Below, in pieces: positions 1 through 15,655 of a stretch of DNA of 64,000 nucleotides. How positions within the stretch are numbered: position 1 is the stretch's first letter; each line of letters starts with the position of its first letter. A program made the translations under genes and the position numbers. The notes below the pieces were generated by a model. The model was not told where the DNA came from. It made no database searches and saw nothing but the letters and a program-made list of their open reading frames with translations. The stretch lies in assembly GCF_046630445.1 (NCBI RefSeq), contig NC_092338.1, positions 338,047,001 through 338,111,000 on the forward strand. The letters run 5' to 3'. The stretch comes from Rutidosis leptorrhynchoides (taxonomy: Eukaryota > Streptophyta > Magnoliopsida > Asterales > Asteraceae).

Positions 1-549
1 ATAAAATGATATTTAAGTATCTCATTACATATAATAACAATTGGTTATATACATAAAATGAGATTACTAACTTAAAGACTTCAAGACTATATACATATAT
101 ATAACGATTAACGTTGTAGTAACTTCTAAATTAAAATGTATGTATATGTATTGTATTAATATGTATTAATACACTTTTGAAAGACTTAAACATATATACT
201 AACATACTTATACTCAACAAAGATAGCTATACTCATTTTTCTCATTCAATTTTATTAAGAATTCTACTCGTATTCATTCGGGATTCATACCCTTATCATA
301 CCCAGCTTCTATACGTATATACTATTAGTATATACACATCACAATCACTTTATTAGCAGCCTTGAGTCAGTAAATTTTGGATCTTAGCATGCATGATTAA
401 TCAACTTGGCATATTACAAGACTTTTGCACAATATTACAAACTTATACATTATATATCTATATCTATATCTAACGTATCATATCTATATCTATATACCAT
501 TCCATTTCAATTTCTTATAACTCATACACATACTCAAACACATTCCTCT
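1..549 (+). mobile_element. Left piece of an old LTR (F), cut by the 550-10856 element
   Basis: The stretch 200-400 is a diverged copy of the LTR segment at about 960-1200: the same order of short blocks appears, including the 'catacccagcttctata' block followed by a 'tatacacatca' block. The matching right piece resumes at 10862, directly after the inserted element. The true left end of this LTR lies outside the window. No coding sequence is seen. Confidence 0.6.
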
Positions 550-2493
550 TGTAACGACCCGGATTTTTCCAATCGTTTTATACTTATGAGATTAATATTT
601 ACATAAATTAAACCTTACCAACATGATAAGCAATACAAATTGTTGAGACTTGTGTTTTTGAAAAGAATTTTACACAACGTTTGACCATCCAATTTGACCG
701 ATGATATCACGAACTATATAACATATGATAATTATACGTTTGTGTATATATATGTATTTATATATATTTAACGTGATCTAAGGATGGTTTAACATCTCAT
801 TGTGTACTAATGACAATGAGTTATAAGTATATTTTGAAACTACTAACTTAAGTTTTCAAAACGATAACTATACGTAACATTCTTTGATATATATACTTAT
901 AACCTATAATGCTTATACATGTATCGTATATATAATGTATTTAATCACTTTTTAAGGACTTAAATACATAAAACAATATAAGTATATTCACAAAAGATAG
1001 CTATATTTGAATTCTCATTCCGTTTCCTCAAGATTTCTATACGTATATCTAGGGTATATATACCCGTATCATACCCAGCTTCTATATGTATTTACTATTG
1101 GAATATACACATCAAATCAATATCCTAATCAATATTATTACTGCCCTAGATATGAGGTAACTAGGGTTTGTCAAGTAGCATGAATTATTAGTAAGAAAAC
1201 AAAATTAGGAATCCTTTTCTTTCTTTATAAACTAAAAATGTTTTTATGAATGAACACCATATCTTCACTCCATTTTCTCATACCTACACCCTTATTTCTC
1301 TCTCAAAATACTCCTAACTTCATACTTGATCATCTCCAAGCATTTTCCCCATCATTTAGCTTCAATTGCAAGCCTTAAACACCATAAGAAAACTCTTTCA
1401 AGAACATATCAAAATAACCACCCATTTGAAGAAGTATACTTCCAATCTTTTGATCTAACTCCACCACTCTTTGATTCCAAGATTTTTTCTTATCTCTTAG
1501 AGTAACTTTGTCCAAGTAACTTGAGGTAGTAACCTTGTTCATAATCTTGTTCGATTCATAATTATATAGCTATCTTATTTTATGTTGTAAAATTTTAACA
1601 ACAAGAACATAGTTTGAATGATTTCAAACTTGTTTGCAAACTAAATAGATCCTTCTAACTTAACTTTTAAAACACTTCAAGACCTGTAATATATCATAAT
1701 GATATGCTAACTTAACAAGATATAACTTGGTTTTACAAAGAACACCTTAAAAACTGAATCTACGTCGTCGGAGTGCAACCGGGGGCTGTTTTGGGTTGGA
1801 TAATTAAAAACCATCTTGAACTTTGAATTGAAAGTTTATATTCTGGAAAAATTATATTTCTTATGAATATGTTAATATATAAAAATCTCATGGTGTAACT
1901 CAAAGTGTAAGTATTTTTTAGAAAAATGATCATTAAATGTTGTTTTTATGATGGAAAATGATCACTTCCATAAGTTTTACCAAAGTCTGACCTATAACCT
2001 ATGATTTCGAATACAAACTAAGGTATTTTTAGTTCATATTCTTAAAATTTGACTCGATCCAAGGAAGTGGCAAGTTGAACCAACAAAAACGGAGTTGTAA
2101 TGAAGAAACTACGACTAAAACAAGATTGGGTATCTGAAGCTAGTTTAGCTACGAAAATATTTGGAGATAAAGTAAATTAATCATATCTTTTCTAATTAAT
2201 ATGATATTTTATATATAATTACTTATAATTTGATTTTATATATTTCAGGACCATCCGTAAACAACACGAGAAGATTAATCATAAGACCTCATGATTGTAC
2301 GCAACACGTCATTTGACAACACGGTACTTTATGTACGCAACACGTCATTTGACAACATGGTACCATGGGTCGAGATTAATTCTGATCAATACGAATACGA
2401 TGGGGTCTTTATTTATTTTATTGAGCAACTAATTATGGACCACTAACATCGGACTGCTAACTACGGACTAAGAAAATATTAAAAGTATTATAA

Positions 2494-2566
<73 letters not shown>

Positions 2567-3476
2567 GATTACTTGAAAAGAAAATATGTTGATATATTAT
2601 ATATATGGTTAGGTTCGTGATATCTATCGGAGACCAAGTCGAGTTAAATACCTTCAAGGCAAAAGTGAGTATATAGTCCCACTTTTAAACTCTAAATATT
2701 TCGGAATGAGAATACATGCATTTTATGATTTACTTTTAAACTCTAAATATATATTCTACGTTGAGTTGTACCACTGGCATACTTCCCTGTAGCTTGATAA
2801 CTACTATTTACATGTGGTATTGTAAACGCGAATCCTGTTGATAGATCTATCGGGCCTGACAACCCCAACCGGACTGGACGACCAGTATTCAACGGTTGCA
2901 CAGTACTTCGTTTTAGTGACTACACTTGGTACAATGTAGTGAGATTTCATAATAAAAGGAATATGCGACATTGATTAAATGTTAAGTATGGTTATCAAGT
3001 GCTCAACCACTTAGAATATTTTTATTAAAACGTTTATGTATATGAAATCTTATGGTCTATATTTATAACGCTGCTAGCATTAAACCTATATATCACCAAC
3101 TTTATGTTGACGTTTAAAGCATGTTTATTCTCAGGTTCCTAGAAGTCTTCCGCTGTTTGAATATATGTTAGAGAAACCATGTGCATGGAGTCATACATGT
3201 TTTATTCGAGGAAGCATTGCATTCACAAAATCATCACCGTGTATTTATTTTGACTGCATTGTCAACGGAAGTATTCTTGTAAACTGTTATTTACGGTGAT
3301 TGTCCATATGTAGAAATCATCAGATGTCGAAAACATTGAATTTTAAATATTCATTTATGGTATATCTTTTCAAAAGAATGCAATGTTTATAAAACGTATC
3401 ATATAGAGGTCAAATGCCTCGCGATTTAATCATATGTTATTGTATTCGTCCCTATGGATTGGGTCGGGTCGTTTCA
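550..3476 (+). repeat. 5' LTR of the LARD-like element
   Basis: 2927 bp, TG...CA ends. Differs from the 3' LTR by scattered substitutions, by a shorter (AT)n tract and by one local replacement at about 2732-2750, where a 19-bp copy of 2681-2699 stands in place of the sequence found in the 3' LTR and in element A. Confidence 0.92.
2495..2564. repeat. (AT)n microsatellite in 5' LTR
   Basis: About 70 bp of uninterrupted AT. The equivalent tract in the 3' LTR is about 97 bp; element A's LTR has almost no tract at this position. Confidence 0.95.
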
Positions 3477-3478
3477 TG

Positions 3479-3490
3479 TGGTATCAGAGC
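3479..3490 (+). other. Primer-binding site (initiator Met tRNA) of the LARD-like element
   Basis: TGGTATCAGAGC, two bases after the 5' LTR. This 12-mer is the established tRNA-iMet complement used by many plant chromoviruses; the same word follows the 5' LTRs of A, B and C. Confidence 0.92.
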
Positions 3491-3946
3491 GGTGGTCTTA
3501 GCGAACCAGGTCTGCATTAGTGTGTCTAACTGATAAGTCGTTAGGTTGCATTAGTGAGTCTGGACTTCGACCGTGTCTGCATGTCAAAATTTTGCTTATC
3601 ATTTTGTGTCGAAAATCATCTACTTATCATCTGTAGGAAAGTACCTGCTTATCATCTTAAGTCTAAACGCGTCTTACTGCATTCATTACATGAATGGTGT
3701 ATAGACAAAATTCATATCTTAGCGTATTTGCTAATTCATATCTACGCGTATCTGTTACTGTAAACTTTGTCCGACATATTCCGTAAATCCCTCCGTAATC
3801 TATGAGATCTTTTGTTCTATATATGTGGATATTCTATATAATTATAATACCACCCGATAGCCGGAAAATCATTTCATATCGAAAAATCCTTTATTCAATC
3901 ATACGAAATGGAACTCGTCACTAGTTAAAGTCCCTCGGATTCCGAT

Positions 3947-4333
3947 ATGGAATACCACTCAAGCTCCGAAAGCAGTGTGACCGGAATGGATCAACCAATC
4001 AGTCATCATCTATTTTGGATAGATTGGGGATGGGTTCGTAGCCTCCTTAATCATTGGAGACAAGAAGAAGGTGATCCCTTCCATCCACCAAATTGCCCTC
4101 TTGACGATGAACCTGAAGCACTTACCAGCGAACCTGTTCAAGAAACCATTTTCTCTCTCATTTCCAGAGTATCTCGTCACGATTATATACTACATCAAAT
4201 TCTAGATTTTATTTATCCGCTCGTCCGAACCGACAATCACCCCGGTGTAATAGAAGAAGTCAACGAGCTTCGCACTCGGGTAGTGGCTTTGGAGAATACG
4301 GTACGAAGGTTACAAACACCATCAGCAGCATAA
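3947..4333 (+). CDS. Upstream ORF of the LARD-like element, 128 aa, unknown function
   Basis: I do not recognise a family. The ORF lies 456 bases after the primer-binding site, the place where elements A and C also carry an extra ORF ahead of gag. Visible features are a Ser-rich N-terminus (residues 1-12), a Trp/His-rich segment (18-47), an acidic stretch (52-66), a hydrophobic helix-like segment (67-92, containing FIYP) and a C-terminal heptad pattern (about 101-123, VNELRTRVVALENTV). The C-terminal coiled coil, preceded or followed by an aromatic-Tyr-Pro motif, is also seen in C's upstream protein, but overall identity is low. It is the best preserved ORF in this interior. It may be a remnant rather than a functional gene, because the following reading is shifted. 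Confidence 0.5.
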   Translation: MEYHSSSESSVTGMDQPISHHLFWIDWGWVRSLLNHWRQEEGDPFHPPNCPLDDEPEALTSEPVQETIFSLISRVSRHDYILHQILDFIYPLVRTDNHPGVIEEVNELRTRVVALENTVRRLQTPSAA

Positions 4334-4353
4334 CCAGTACCGTCAATAACATC

Positions 4354-4892
4354 AACATCACAAGCCTCAATACCCTAAGCACCAGCAGCATCACCAGCAT
4401 CAACGTTATCACCATCATCAACATCAACAGGATCATTACCACCACCAACAATCACATCCGCATCACACGCCTCAATATCACCATCCGTACCTCGGATATC
4501 AACGTCACACGCACCATAGATACCAAGAAGTACCAACGACAACAAACGATGAAGTATTGATTCATAACTTCATCGAAGAAACATTCTATGGAGATTATGT
4601 AATCTCTAAAGACATAGAGATTACCTATTTCTGCCTTAACCATAAATCAGATGAGTGGACAGAAATGATAAAAGGAATAGTAGAAACCCCGACAAGAATG
4701 ATGCGTAAGGTACAAGCTAGACTTGTTTTACCAACAGCATCAGCAGTACCCTTAGCCTCACCAACACAGTCAGTGCTGTCAACATCGTTAGAATCATCAG
4801 CAACTTTAACATCTCAAGCTCCACCAGTTCAAGAATCACCGTGGACATCATCAATAACGCGTATATTGCATCAACGAGTTATGAAGTATTAA
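4354..4892 (+). pseudogene. His/Gln-rich open frame following the upstream ORF
   Basis: A second frame stays open from about 4354 to the stop at 4892. Its first ~65 codons are dominated by His and Gln (repeated CAT/CAC/CAA/CAG). The later part is ordinary-looking, including FIEETFYGDYVISKD and a Thr/Ser/Pro-rich tail. It has no ATG before 4557. In this frame the end of the 3947 ORF also reads His/Gln, with a TAA just before 4354, so both pieces could be one longer protein broken by a frameshift and a stop. Not recognised. Confidence 0.35.
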
Positions 4893-6240
4893 CTCATTCT
4901 TCTGAAGAATTTATATAAATATTTTATATATATGAATTCGGAAACCAAAATAAATCTTTTCGTACTAAGCTATTAAGTATGAATTGAAAACTGGTAGATA
5001 CTACACGTTTAAATTCATACTACAAATATTCAATGATGTACGTCCTTCGTCAGCAACTTAATCATCGTTAACTACAATCCCTGTTTCAATTCAATGAATT
5101 TTGTTTTATAATAAACCAAGTGTATTATTCAATAATATGTTTGATTTTACACTTTCATCTTCAATGTACTCGAATCTTACTGGGAAACAACAATCATATC
5201 TTGCGAAGTTAGCAAGAGTTCAATGAGTATCAGCATGATTTACTAAGGAAATATATATAAGAAAAAATAATGAAGTATTGATCCATAACTTCATTAATAT
5301 TCTGTGAAGAATATGTGGTTCCTAATCGTTTTAGAGATTACTTATTCTAGCTCAAACCGAAAATCAAATGAGTCTAATATTATATTGACTTATTAAATTC
5401 ATGATTACATCTGAAGAAGATATATATGTACATATATTTTCATAAAGATTGTAATAAAATTCTCTGGTACAAAACATTACTTGTGAAATATTTTTTTTAA
5501 CGGGTAGGTAATACCCGAGAGATATATAAATTCACAATTAATATGATTATATTCTTCAACTCTGATTCAACAATCATCAACTATACTCACTACCTTCACA
5601 ATAATATACATTCTTTCATAGAAATCAAAACAACCATTCTCATCCAAATTTGATTACGACAAAACGAAATCCAAGTCAAGACTTAACAGAAGACATCACT
5701 CTTAGGACTCTTACATCTTTCAAAACTATACTTTTACTTCAAAACTATGCTAGAACATCATTCGATTCTTGGAACCCAGAAAAATATTTGTATCATTCAA
5801 AGTCCTAAAACATCATATGTATATTAACAATTACAATCTATGATCAAACCCTTCGAAATTCCTGAAGACACTTCAAATAATGGACAATCGAGATGATGAT
5901 CCAACCACACATTACCCGCAGTCTTGCACCTGAAAAGCTCTCGAAACCAAGGACATAATTTAACACGTATCCGCGTTAAATCTTTTAGCATTTATTAGCA
6001 AAAATAACTTTGCGATTCCTTTTCAAAATAGTAAATTTTGTCACAGTTTCAGCAAGTCAACCTCGACTTTCCATTCGAAGTAGCCTTATTATAACCTGTA
6101 GTACAAACGATTACCCTTTTGTTACCAGGGAACCTTTTATATTCCACGACATTATCAGCAGATGTACCAGCAACTCGTTACCCCTTTGGCGGAATCAACA
6201 ATTGGTATTTTGAAATCTCGCAGCATTTCTATTTCGGCAG

Positions 6241-6339
<99 letters not shown>

Positions 6340-7869
6340 ACGTCTATCCACAAGAATTATATATTTCAAATGTAAAGTTTCTGAAAAATGCTCCAGTCTA
6401 CGAATTAGTGCTATTAAGTTTTGGAAAAGACTGATAAAGTGGTAAAGACGGTAGACAACAATTACGGTCAGAAGTTTGACAATAAAGAATAATAGATTGG
6501 AAAAGCTCGAACAAAAAATTTGGTACTGGAAAACGGATTGAGCAAAGTATAAAGGAGGTCGTGGACAAATCACAATGACGAAATCTACCTTCAAAGAATT
6601 CAAATGATTCAGTGTCTGCTGAAACCGTTAGTAAGAACCTTACTCCTTATTCTAAACCTTCACAGACAGATTTTCCGCGTCATTCCCTGATCTTAGATAT
6701 TCTAAGATATCATCGTATTTTTCATTATAAATATCTCCGATATTCTTGAAGATATATTCCCAACTATCCTCATCAAAAATCATTTATCTCTTCACAATAT
6801 TTGCGTTACAACATAAAAGAAACTGTGTTAGTTTCTAAATTCTAAAAAATTCGAGTTTAAAATATGAATGTTTTAAAGTAGTGTTGGAAACTGAAGCATG
6901 TATTAGTATAATATAATCACACTTGATCAACGTGATTATATTACAGTAATTCATGCTGAGTTTCTAAATGGAACATAATGATTCACAGATCATAACGTCA
7001 TCATGTGCCATGTTACACAACTCTTACATTCTACCCAATCTCCAAACATATTAAGAACATGTCTCCTTGATAATTCTATCTTTTCGGATATTCTGGTAAC
7101 TTACCAAATCAAGATCGTGCAATTACTATTTCCTTCTTAGAACATTAACTATGTTTATTTCAAAATCCATACCTACGAATTCCGGACCATTATTCGCTTG
7201 ACTCGAAGTCGGGAAGAGGAAACAGAAGTATGGAACTGTTGAATATAAAAGAAAATATAAAGCTCGACAACAACAAATAAATTATAAACCGTGTATATCA
7301 ATACGTATTGCAATGTAAAGGCACGGGAGAATTAACAATACTATAACCCCAAGGTAATAGTAGAAATAAATAAAATCCTCCGGAGGTAGATGAAAAAGAA
7401 GAATGACAGAGATGAAAGTTAAGAGTATATCCAGGATCAGTACTGGATGAAGCATACTGATAAATGTTTTAAAGTATAAATTGAGGGAGGAAGAATAGAA
7501 GGTATGAGTTGTAAGGAAATGAAAGGAGGTGGATTTATAGAAAAAGATCTGATAGAGCAATTAAAATAGATGATCGCATTTAAAGCGGATTCTAATTTCC
7601 TTGATTATCGAAGAATCAAATCTCATTATGAAGATTTTACTCCAAATCTCTTGAACTTGGAAATCAATCCTATCTACGTCAAAAGATATGTCGAATCTAT
7701 ACCTACTCATTTCACCCTTTGGTGATAGCCTCACTCGTACTCTTCACAAAAATCAAATTGCTTTATCAATATTACTTGATGATAATAAAACTCTAATTTC
7801 CAACTCGTATACGTCATGAAAATATACTTATTGTCAGCCATGACCATCCCATTCAAATTTCGGGACGAA
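4893..7869 (+). other. Non-coding interior of the LARD-like element
   Basis: No gag-pol similarity found in any frame. Around 5270-5345 there is a diverged second copy of the 4550-4630 stretch ('aatgaagtattgat.cataacttcat'). A block near 4940-4990 matches element A between its upstream ORF and gag. The remainder is unassigned AT-rich DNA. Confidence 0.6.
6241..6338. repeat. (AT)n microsatellite
   Basis: About 98 bp of AT repeat inside the LARD interior. Open frames here encode only alternating Tyr-Ile and are artefacts. Confidence 0.95.
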
Positions 7870-7890
7870 ATTTATTTAACGGGTAGGTAC
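7870..7890 (+). other. Polypurine-type tract region before the 3' LTR
   Basis: 'aacgggtaggtac' directly abuts the LTR start at 7891, preceded by 'tttcgggacgaaattt'. The same arrangement, with near identical bases, precedes the 3' LTRs of A (minus strand, 34824-34860) and C (50786-50820). It is the plus-strand priming position by location. Confidence 0.6.
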
Positions 7891-10856
<2,966 letters not shown>

Positions 10857-10861
10857 CCTCT

Positions 10862-11310
10862 CAAGAACACCACATAATTCAGCAACCTTCTTAATCTATA
10901 TCATCATCTAGCTTCAATTATAATCTATAATCATCATAACAAAACTCTTCCAAGAACATATCAAGATAACCCTCCATTCCAAGAAGATTACTTTCACTTT
11001 TGTTAATTTAATCCAACAACTCTTTCAAGATCAAGAACATCCACTTCATCTCAGCAACTTTTCATTTTAAATTAAGGTAATAATTATATTCAAGCTTTGG
11101 TTCAAATTATATAAACATAACTATCTTAAATTCAAGATAGAATTCTTATTCAAACTTTTGTTGATTCCATGATTCTACTTCAAGAATTTTAAGCCATCAA
11201 AGCTACCTGTGAGCTAAAGATTATTTACTATCTTTTCCAGTAGCTTTACCCTAGTAAGTTGAGGTAATAGCTTTGTTCAAAATCTCGTTCGATTCATATT
11301 CATATTCATA
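10862..11310 (+). mobile_element. Right piece of the old LTR F
   Basis: Resumes the LTR interrupted at 549. It matches, with many substitutions, the LTR segment at about 1280-1560 (for example 'aaactcttccaagaacatatca' pieces and 'aagttgaggtaatagc.ttgttc'). After about 11310 the similarity fades into AT-rich sequence. Confidence 0.55.
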
Positions 11311-11979
11311 ATTAAATTAATACTTATAATTTGTTATAATACTTATGTGATATATAATTTGGTTAATGTTATATTAATATAAATAATATTATATTAGTTC
11401 ATATTTTAAAACATAATATTATATAATGTTCATATACTATGATATATGTAATAGATATATTTTTATATAGATATCTTTCGTTTGTAAATATACCAATTAT
11501 AATAATACTAAAAATAATAGTAGTAATGATAATACTTTTAATAATAATGATAATACTAATAAAAATGCTATGTCTTAATAATGATAATAATAATAATAAA
11601 AGTGATAAAAATAATAGTAGTAGTAATAATAATAATAATAAGGTTAATAATAATAATCCTTTTCATCATAATGTTAGTATTATTAAAGTTATAAGAATTA
11701 ATCATAATATCATGAGTAATACTAATGATAATAATAATAGATATAATACTTATAATTATGATAATAATAAAAATAACAATTCTGATACTTATAATAATAT
11801 TTAAGATGGTAATTTGTATTGTGTTCATAATAATGATAATAATAATAATAATGATCATAATTATAATAATACATATGTTAATATCAATAATAATAACAAT
11901 AATATTAAGTAATTTTATTAGCATTAGTAATCATAACAAACTTAACAATTAATAATTAACACTAGCAATAATAATCACC
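11311..11979. other. AT-rich low-complexity DNA
   Basis: Dominated by imperfect AAT/ATT trinucleotides. Long frames on both strands are only Asn/Ile/Met runs. No gene seen. Confidence 0.7.
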
Positions 11980-12117
<138 letters not shown>

Positions 12118-12149
12118 TGGCTACCTTTAAAAATAGGCTTCCTAAAAAA

Positions 12150-12216
12150 AACTGTCGTCCCCCGGGCTCGAACCCCTGACCTCTCACATACCCGAATAAC
12201 TCCTTAACCATTCAGG
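12150..12216 (-). repeat. tRNA-like module (possible SINE head or LTR-internal)
   Basis: Read on the minus strand it shows an A-box-like 'tggttaaggag' and, about 30 bases on, a B-box-like 'ggttcgagccc'. It does not fold obviously into a full tRNA cloverleaf and lacks a normal acceptor stem. Similar modules occur at 14590-14642 and 14790-14838. Confidence 0.35.
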
Positions 12217-13705
12217 TTGTTGCCTATTTTCTGATTTTATACCATATCTATAACTATATAACCCGTATAATTTATCGTTCATATTCTTCTTCCTCTTCGA
12301 CCAAAACCACATCAACTCTTTTTTATTTATTAAATCATGTAGTATTAAAACAGAATCAATAGCCATTGTGAGATTAAATAACAGACACAAAACAAAACGA
12401 ATTTGAAGGGATGAATACAGTCACTGTATGCTCGGAAGAAGAAAAAAATTAGCGAAGAACTCAAATCCAAATTTCGATTTTTAGGATGTTTTAGACAATA
12501 GTTAAAACATGAAAAAGGGTTTTAATTCAATCCTATAAACTTTATCAATTCTTAATTTATCCATAAATAAAACATCGAAATCGAATTTTCTCTATGAACA
12601 AAGTCTTTGACTTTTAAATAATTAACTTTGACTTGAAAATTGAAATTTGATAAGATAAATTGATCTATGAAACTTTACAGAGAGTCTGTGAAGATGATTT
12701 TAAGCACAACCGAATTTAAGGATTCTGAAGAACAACTCGTATTCGAGGTTTTGGATAATTTAGTCAAGAACAGAGGTTGACTTCTTTTCATCTGTTTCAA
12801 CTTCGATATTTAGTGGGTAAAGGGTTGTATGAGTAGTTGAAGGAATTGATGTAGCTCTATGAATGAGTGTGTTGAAAATTTAATGACAATGTATCAATTG
12901 GTATGGTTTTTGGACGTCAGACAGAATCAAAGAATAGAAAGAAAAAAAATAAAAAAGATAAGAGTTTTGTATCGATCTGTAACAGAATTTGGATTTATGC
13001 TAGTGTTTGGAATCGTTTGTAATCAATCAGAGATAGTAAATCACATATATAACAGTTAGACAGCTAAGTATAACAGATTGGATCCCTTTTTCCTTAATTT
13101 TAAATATAAAACTTAATTTTAATAATAATAATCCTATTAATAAATAATAATAACAATACAGAATATTATTAATAATAATAACATAATAATATTAATAATA
13201 ATATTAACAATTCTAATAATAGTAATAATTATCTTAATAATAATAATAATGCTACTATTAATAACAATAAATAATAATGTTTCTGATAAACATTATAAAA
13301 AATGATGATATTAGTATTTTTAATGATAAAGATAATTATAATGATATAATTAATATTACTAATGATAAGGATAATAATTCGTATTATTAAATAATAGAAA
13401 TTATAAAAAAATTATAATAGTAATACTATACTAGTTTGCACATATCGAATTTCATATTTGTATCATAATATTATTAATATTGATATTTATTTTAATAGTA
13501 ATGAAAGTAAGAATATTTAATAATCATAATAATAACTTTTTATTAAATTTTCATTATTTTTACATTATACATATGTTACAATAATTAGAAATCATATATA
13601 GTCATGATAATATCATACATATATTTCTTTTAACAGTAATTTAGTTACTCAAATTATTATTTTTACATTTTTAATTCTAATTGATTAAATGTATTTTATT
13701 AATTC

Positions 13706-13709
<4 letters not shown>
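12217..13709. other. Unassigned AT-rich DNA
   Basis: No supported gene. From 13090 to 13680 it is AAT/ATT-rich. It may be the body of the minus-strand LTR whose end lies at 13976, but I cannot find that LTR's other end. Confidence 0.4.

Positions 13710-13775
<66 letters not shown>
13710..13775. repeat. (AT)n microsatellite
   Basis: About 65 bp of AT repeat inside the minus-strand LTR fragment that ends at 13976. Confidence 0.93.
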
Positions 13776-13787
<12 letters not shown>

Positions 13788-13976
13788 CTAACTTATTTAT
13801 GTATCTATATATATATTTATTTGTAACAATTTGTTCGTGAATCGTCGGTAATGGTCGAATGGTAATTACATACATGAATATAGTTCCCAAGACTCAATAT
13901 AACAGGCTTTGCTTATCGTGTCAAAATCATATAAAGATCAAGTTTAAATTTGGTCGGAAATTCCCGGGTCGTCACA
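13776..13976 (-). mobile_element. End of a minus-strand Ty3-type LTR
   Basis: On the minus strand it begins TGTGACGACCCGGGAATTTC, an LTR start of the same style as the others here. The other end and any target duplication were not found, so this is a fragment or an unresolved solo LTR extending left. Confidence 0.5.
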
Positions 13977-14205
13977 TACCAAGTACATAGCTCGTTCAAA
14001 ACGATAAGTGACACTAACAGTCGTAAAAGCATTCGAGGATCAAGTTAAGTGATTACGCACTTAACAACACGTTGTAAGATACTAACGAAAGTAATTAATC
14101 ATGAATAAAGATCCCAGAGCATAAACTAGCTCAGTACGTATATATACGTAGATTCGTGAAAGTATAGAGCACAAAAATATAAGTCGAAAAAGTCGGGTCG
14201 TTACA
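13977..14205 (-). mobile_element. Second minus-strand LTR end fragment
   Basis: Read on the minus strand from 14205 it begins TGTAACGACCCGACTTTTTC. It runs directly into the next LTR end at 13976, so either one LTR is inserted in the other or these are two truncated pieces. Confidence 0.45.
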
Positions 14206-15166
14206 TTCGTAGCACCGCCATCAACCACCACACTGCCGTCACTGGAATCTGAACAACCTCGAGAACTACTCTCGATCGATTCACTTCTTTCACCGCTCGA
14301 TAGTCACCTTCATCGATCGGTAGTCTACACCATCGATCTTACTTCTAGCAACTGTCGACTGAGGGATTGCATACCTAAATTCACCGATTAAACTTTTACG
14401 TTCCCCATATTTTGACTCATTCACACCTTCTAACGACCGACAGGGACCATTATATTTATTAATTGGAATTTTCCATATCAATTGAATCGATTGTTGAATT
14501 AGGGTTCATCAAATTATTTGTGAAGAAAACGAACTGATAAATGATTTAAAAGAAATTGTGTGTGTGTGTTATAAGAAGATAACAAATTTGGTTTACTGGT
14601 TAAGGAACTGCTTTGGGTTATGAGGTGTTCAAGATTCGAATTCAATTCGATTTTTTTTTTTTTTTTTTTTTTGTGAAGATAGCACACAAAAGCAGCTGTT
14701 CGCGATTTATATTTGTGGAAGAAGAGATCAAACTTCAGTTTAACACGAGTAAAATTGATTATGTTTCAGAAAAACATAAACATCTCAGTTAGTTAATTGT
14801 GTAAGTTCTTAGGCAGGTCACGGGTTCAATCCTTGGCCACGACACTTTATTTTTGCTATTATCATTGAAGTGCTACAAACAGGCTACCAAATGTTTAACC
14901 CCAACGTTTGACTGACCCAGATAGTATCTTATCAAGCAAGAAGGTTTAAACATCTAAGCTTAAGAAACTAAGACCCAACTAAAATTTATCAAGGCCCAAC
15001 CACTGATTAGTCCAACAACTACTATTAATTTTCTAACAGTTGGGAGTAACTAAGTCAAGAATTTTAACGATTCTCGTTAAAAACTTGAACAAAACTTTTT
15101 CAGAAGTTCGTGTACGTTTGGGATTAATTAATTCTTGATGAATTTCAGATTCGATTTAATTCAACG
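14206..15166. other. Unassigned region with two tRNA-like modules
   Basis: Contains a poly-T run at about 14650-14672 and A-/B-box-like pairs at 14590-14642 ('tggttaaggaactgc' then 'gattcgaattc') and 14790-14838 (B box 'gggttcaatcc'). No open frame looks like a protein family. Confidence 0.4.
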
Positions 15167-15655
15167 GTGTTAAAACAATGTTTATCTTCATCGATTCCAA
15201 CAACACCGACCATGGAACAAAAACGTGAGCATCTTTTCGAAATTTTCAAGTTACATGCTCATATTGAAGAATTGAATTTTCTTTTTGCTCAAAGCAAATT
15301 AAGAGAAAAGCAGTTGGAATCTAAAATGTGTACACTACAAGATGAATTTCATCGACAAGTCAAGACGTACAAAGAACAAAATGCATGTGTCACACTTATC
15401 ATCAAAGGACTCAAAGATGAGTTTGCAGAATTTGTGTCCTAAATTTCAATGTTGAAAACTCAAATCTCAGATATGGAGTTGAGTTTATCTAAAAGAGATT
15501 TATCAAAAAAGAACATACAACAAAAATTTCTAACTGAAACTGGACACAGTTTAAAACTAACACTGGTGTCGATAGGTACACAATTCGAAATTGCAGTGTG
15601 CACCAAGCCACATCTTTCGGATACAATGCATTCTGCTTCTATGGTTGAGAAATAA
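15167..15655 (+). pseudogene. Coiled-coil ORF with one in-frame stop, in a copia-like interior
   Basis: One frame runs from ATG 15167 to the stop at 15653-15655 with a single TAA at 15440-15442, giving pieces of 91 and about 71 codons. Residues 20-85 have strong heptad character (for example HIEELNFLFAQSKLREKQL), consistent with a coiled coil. I cannot assign a family. The position upstream of purine-tract motifs and a candidate 3' LTR suggests a structural (gag-like) or env-like protein remnant of a Ty1/copia element. Sireviruses are known to carry coiled-coil ORFs, but this is only an analogy. Confidence 0.35.

Noticed and set aside
4260..4643. Minus-strand ORFs rich in Met, Leu and Val
   Set aside because: Reverse reading of the CAT/CAC/CAA-rich stretch; the plus frame is more protein-like.
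6119..6603. Several ORFs of 60-120 codons on both strands
   Set aside because: They are alternating Tyr-Ile runs from an (AT)n tract; the same applies at 2457-2657, 9798-10028, 13699-13890 and 26294-26578.
7282..7560. Minus-strand 92-codon ORF in the LARD interior
   Set aside because: Hydrophobic low-complexity frame in AT-rich DNA with no start context, homology or neighbour support.
12150..12216. Functional tRNA gene
   Set aside because: A- and B-box-like words only; no acceptor stem or anticodon arm that pairs.
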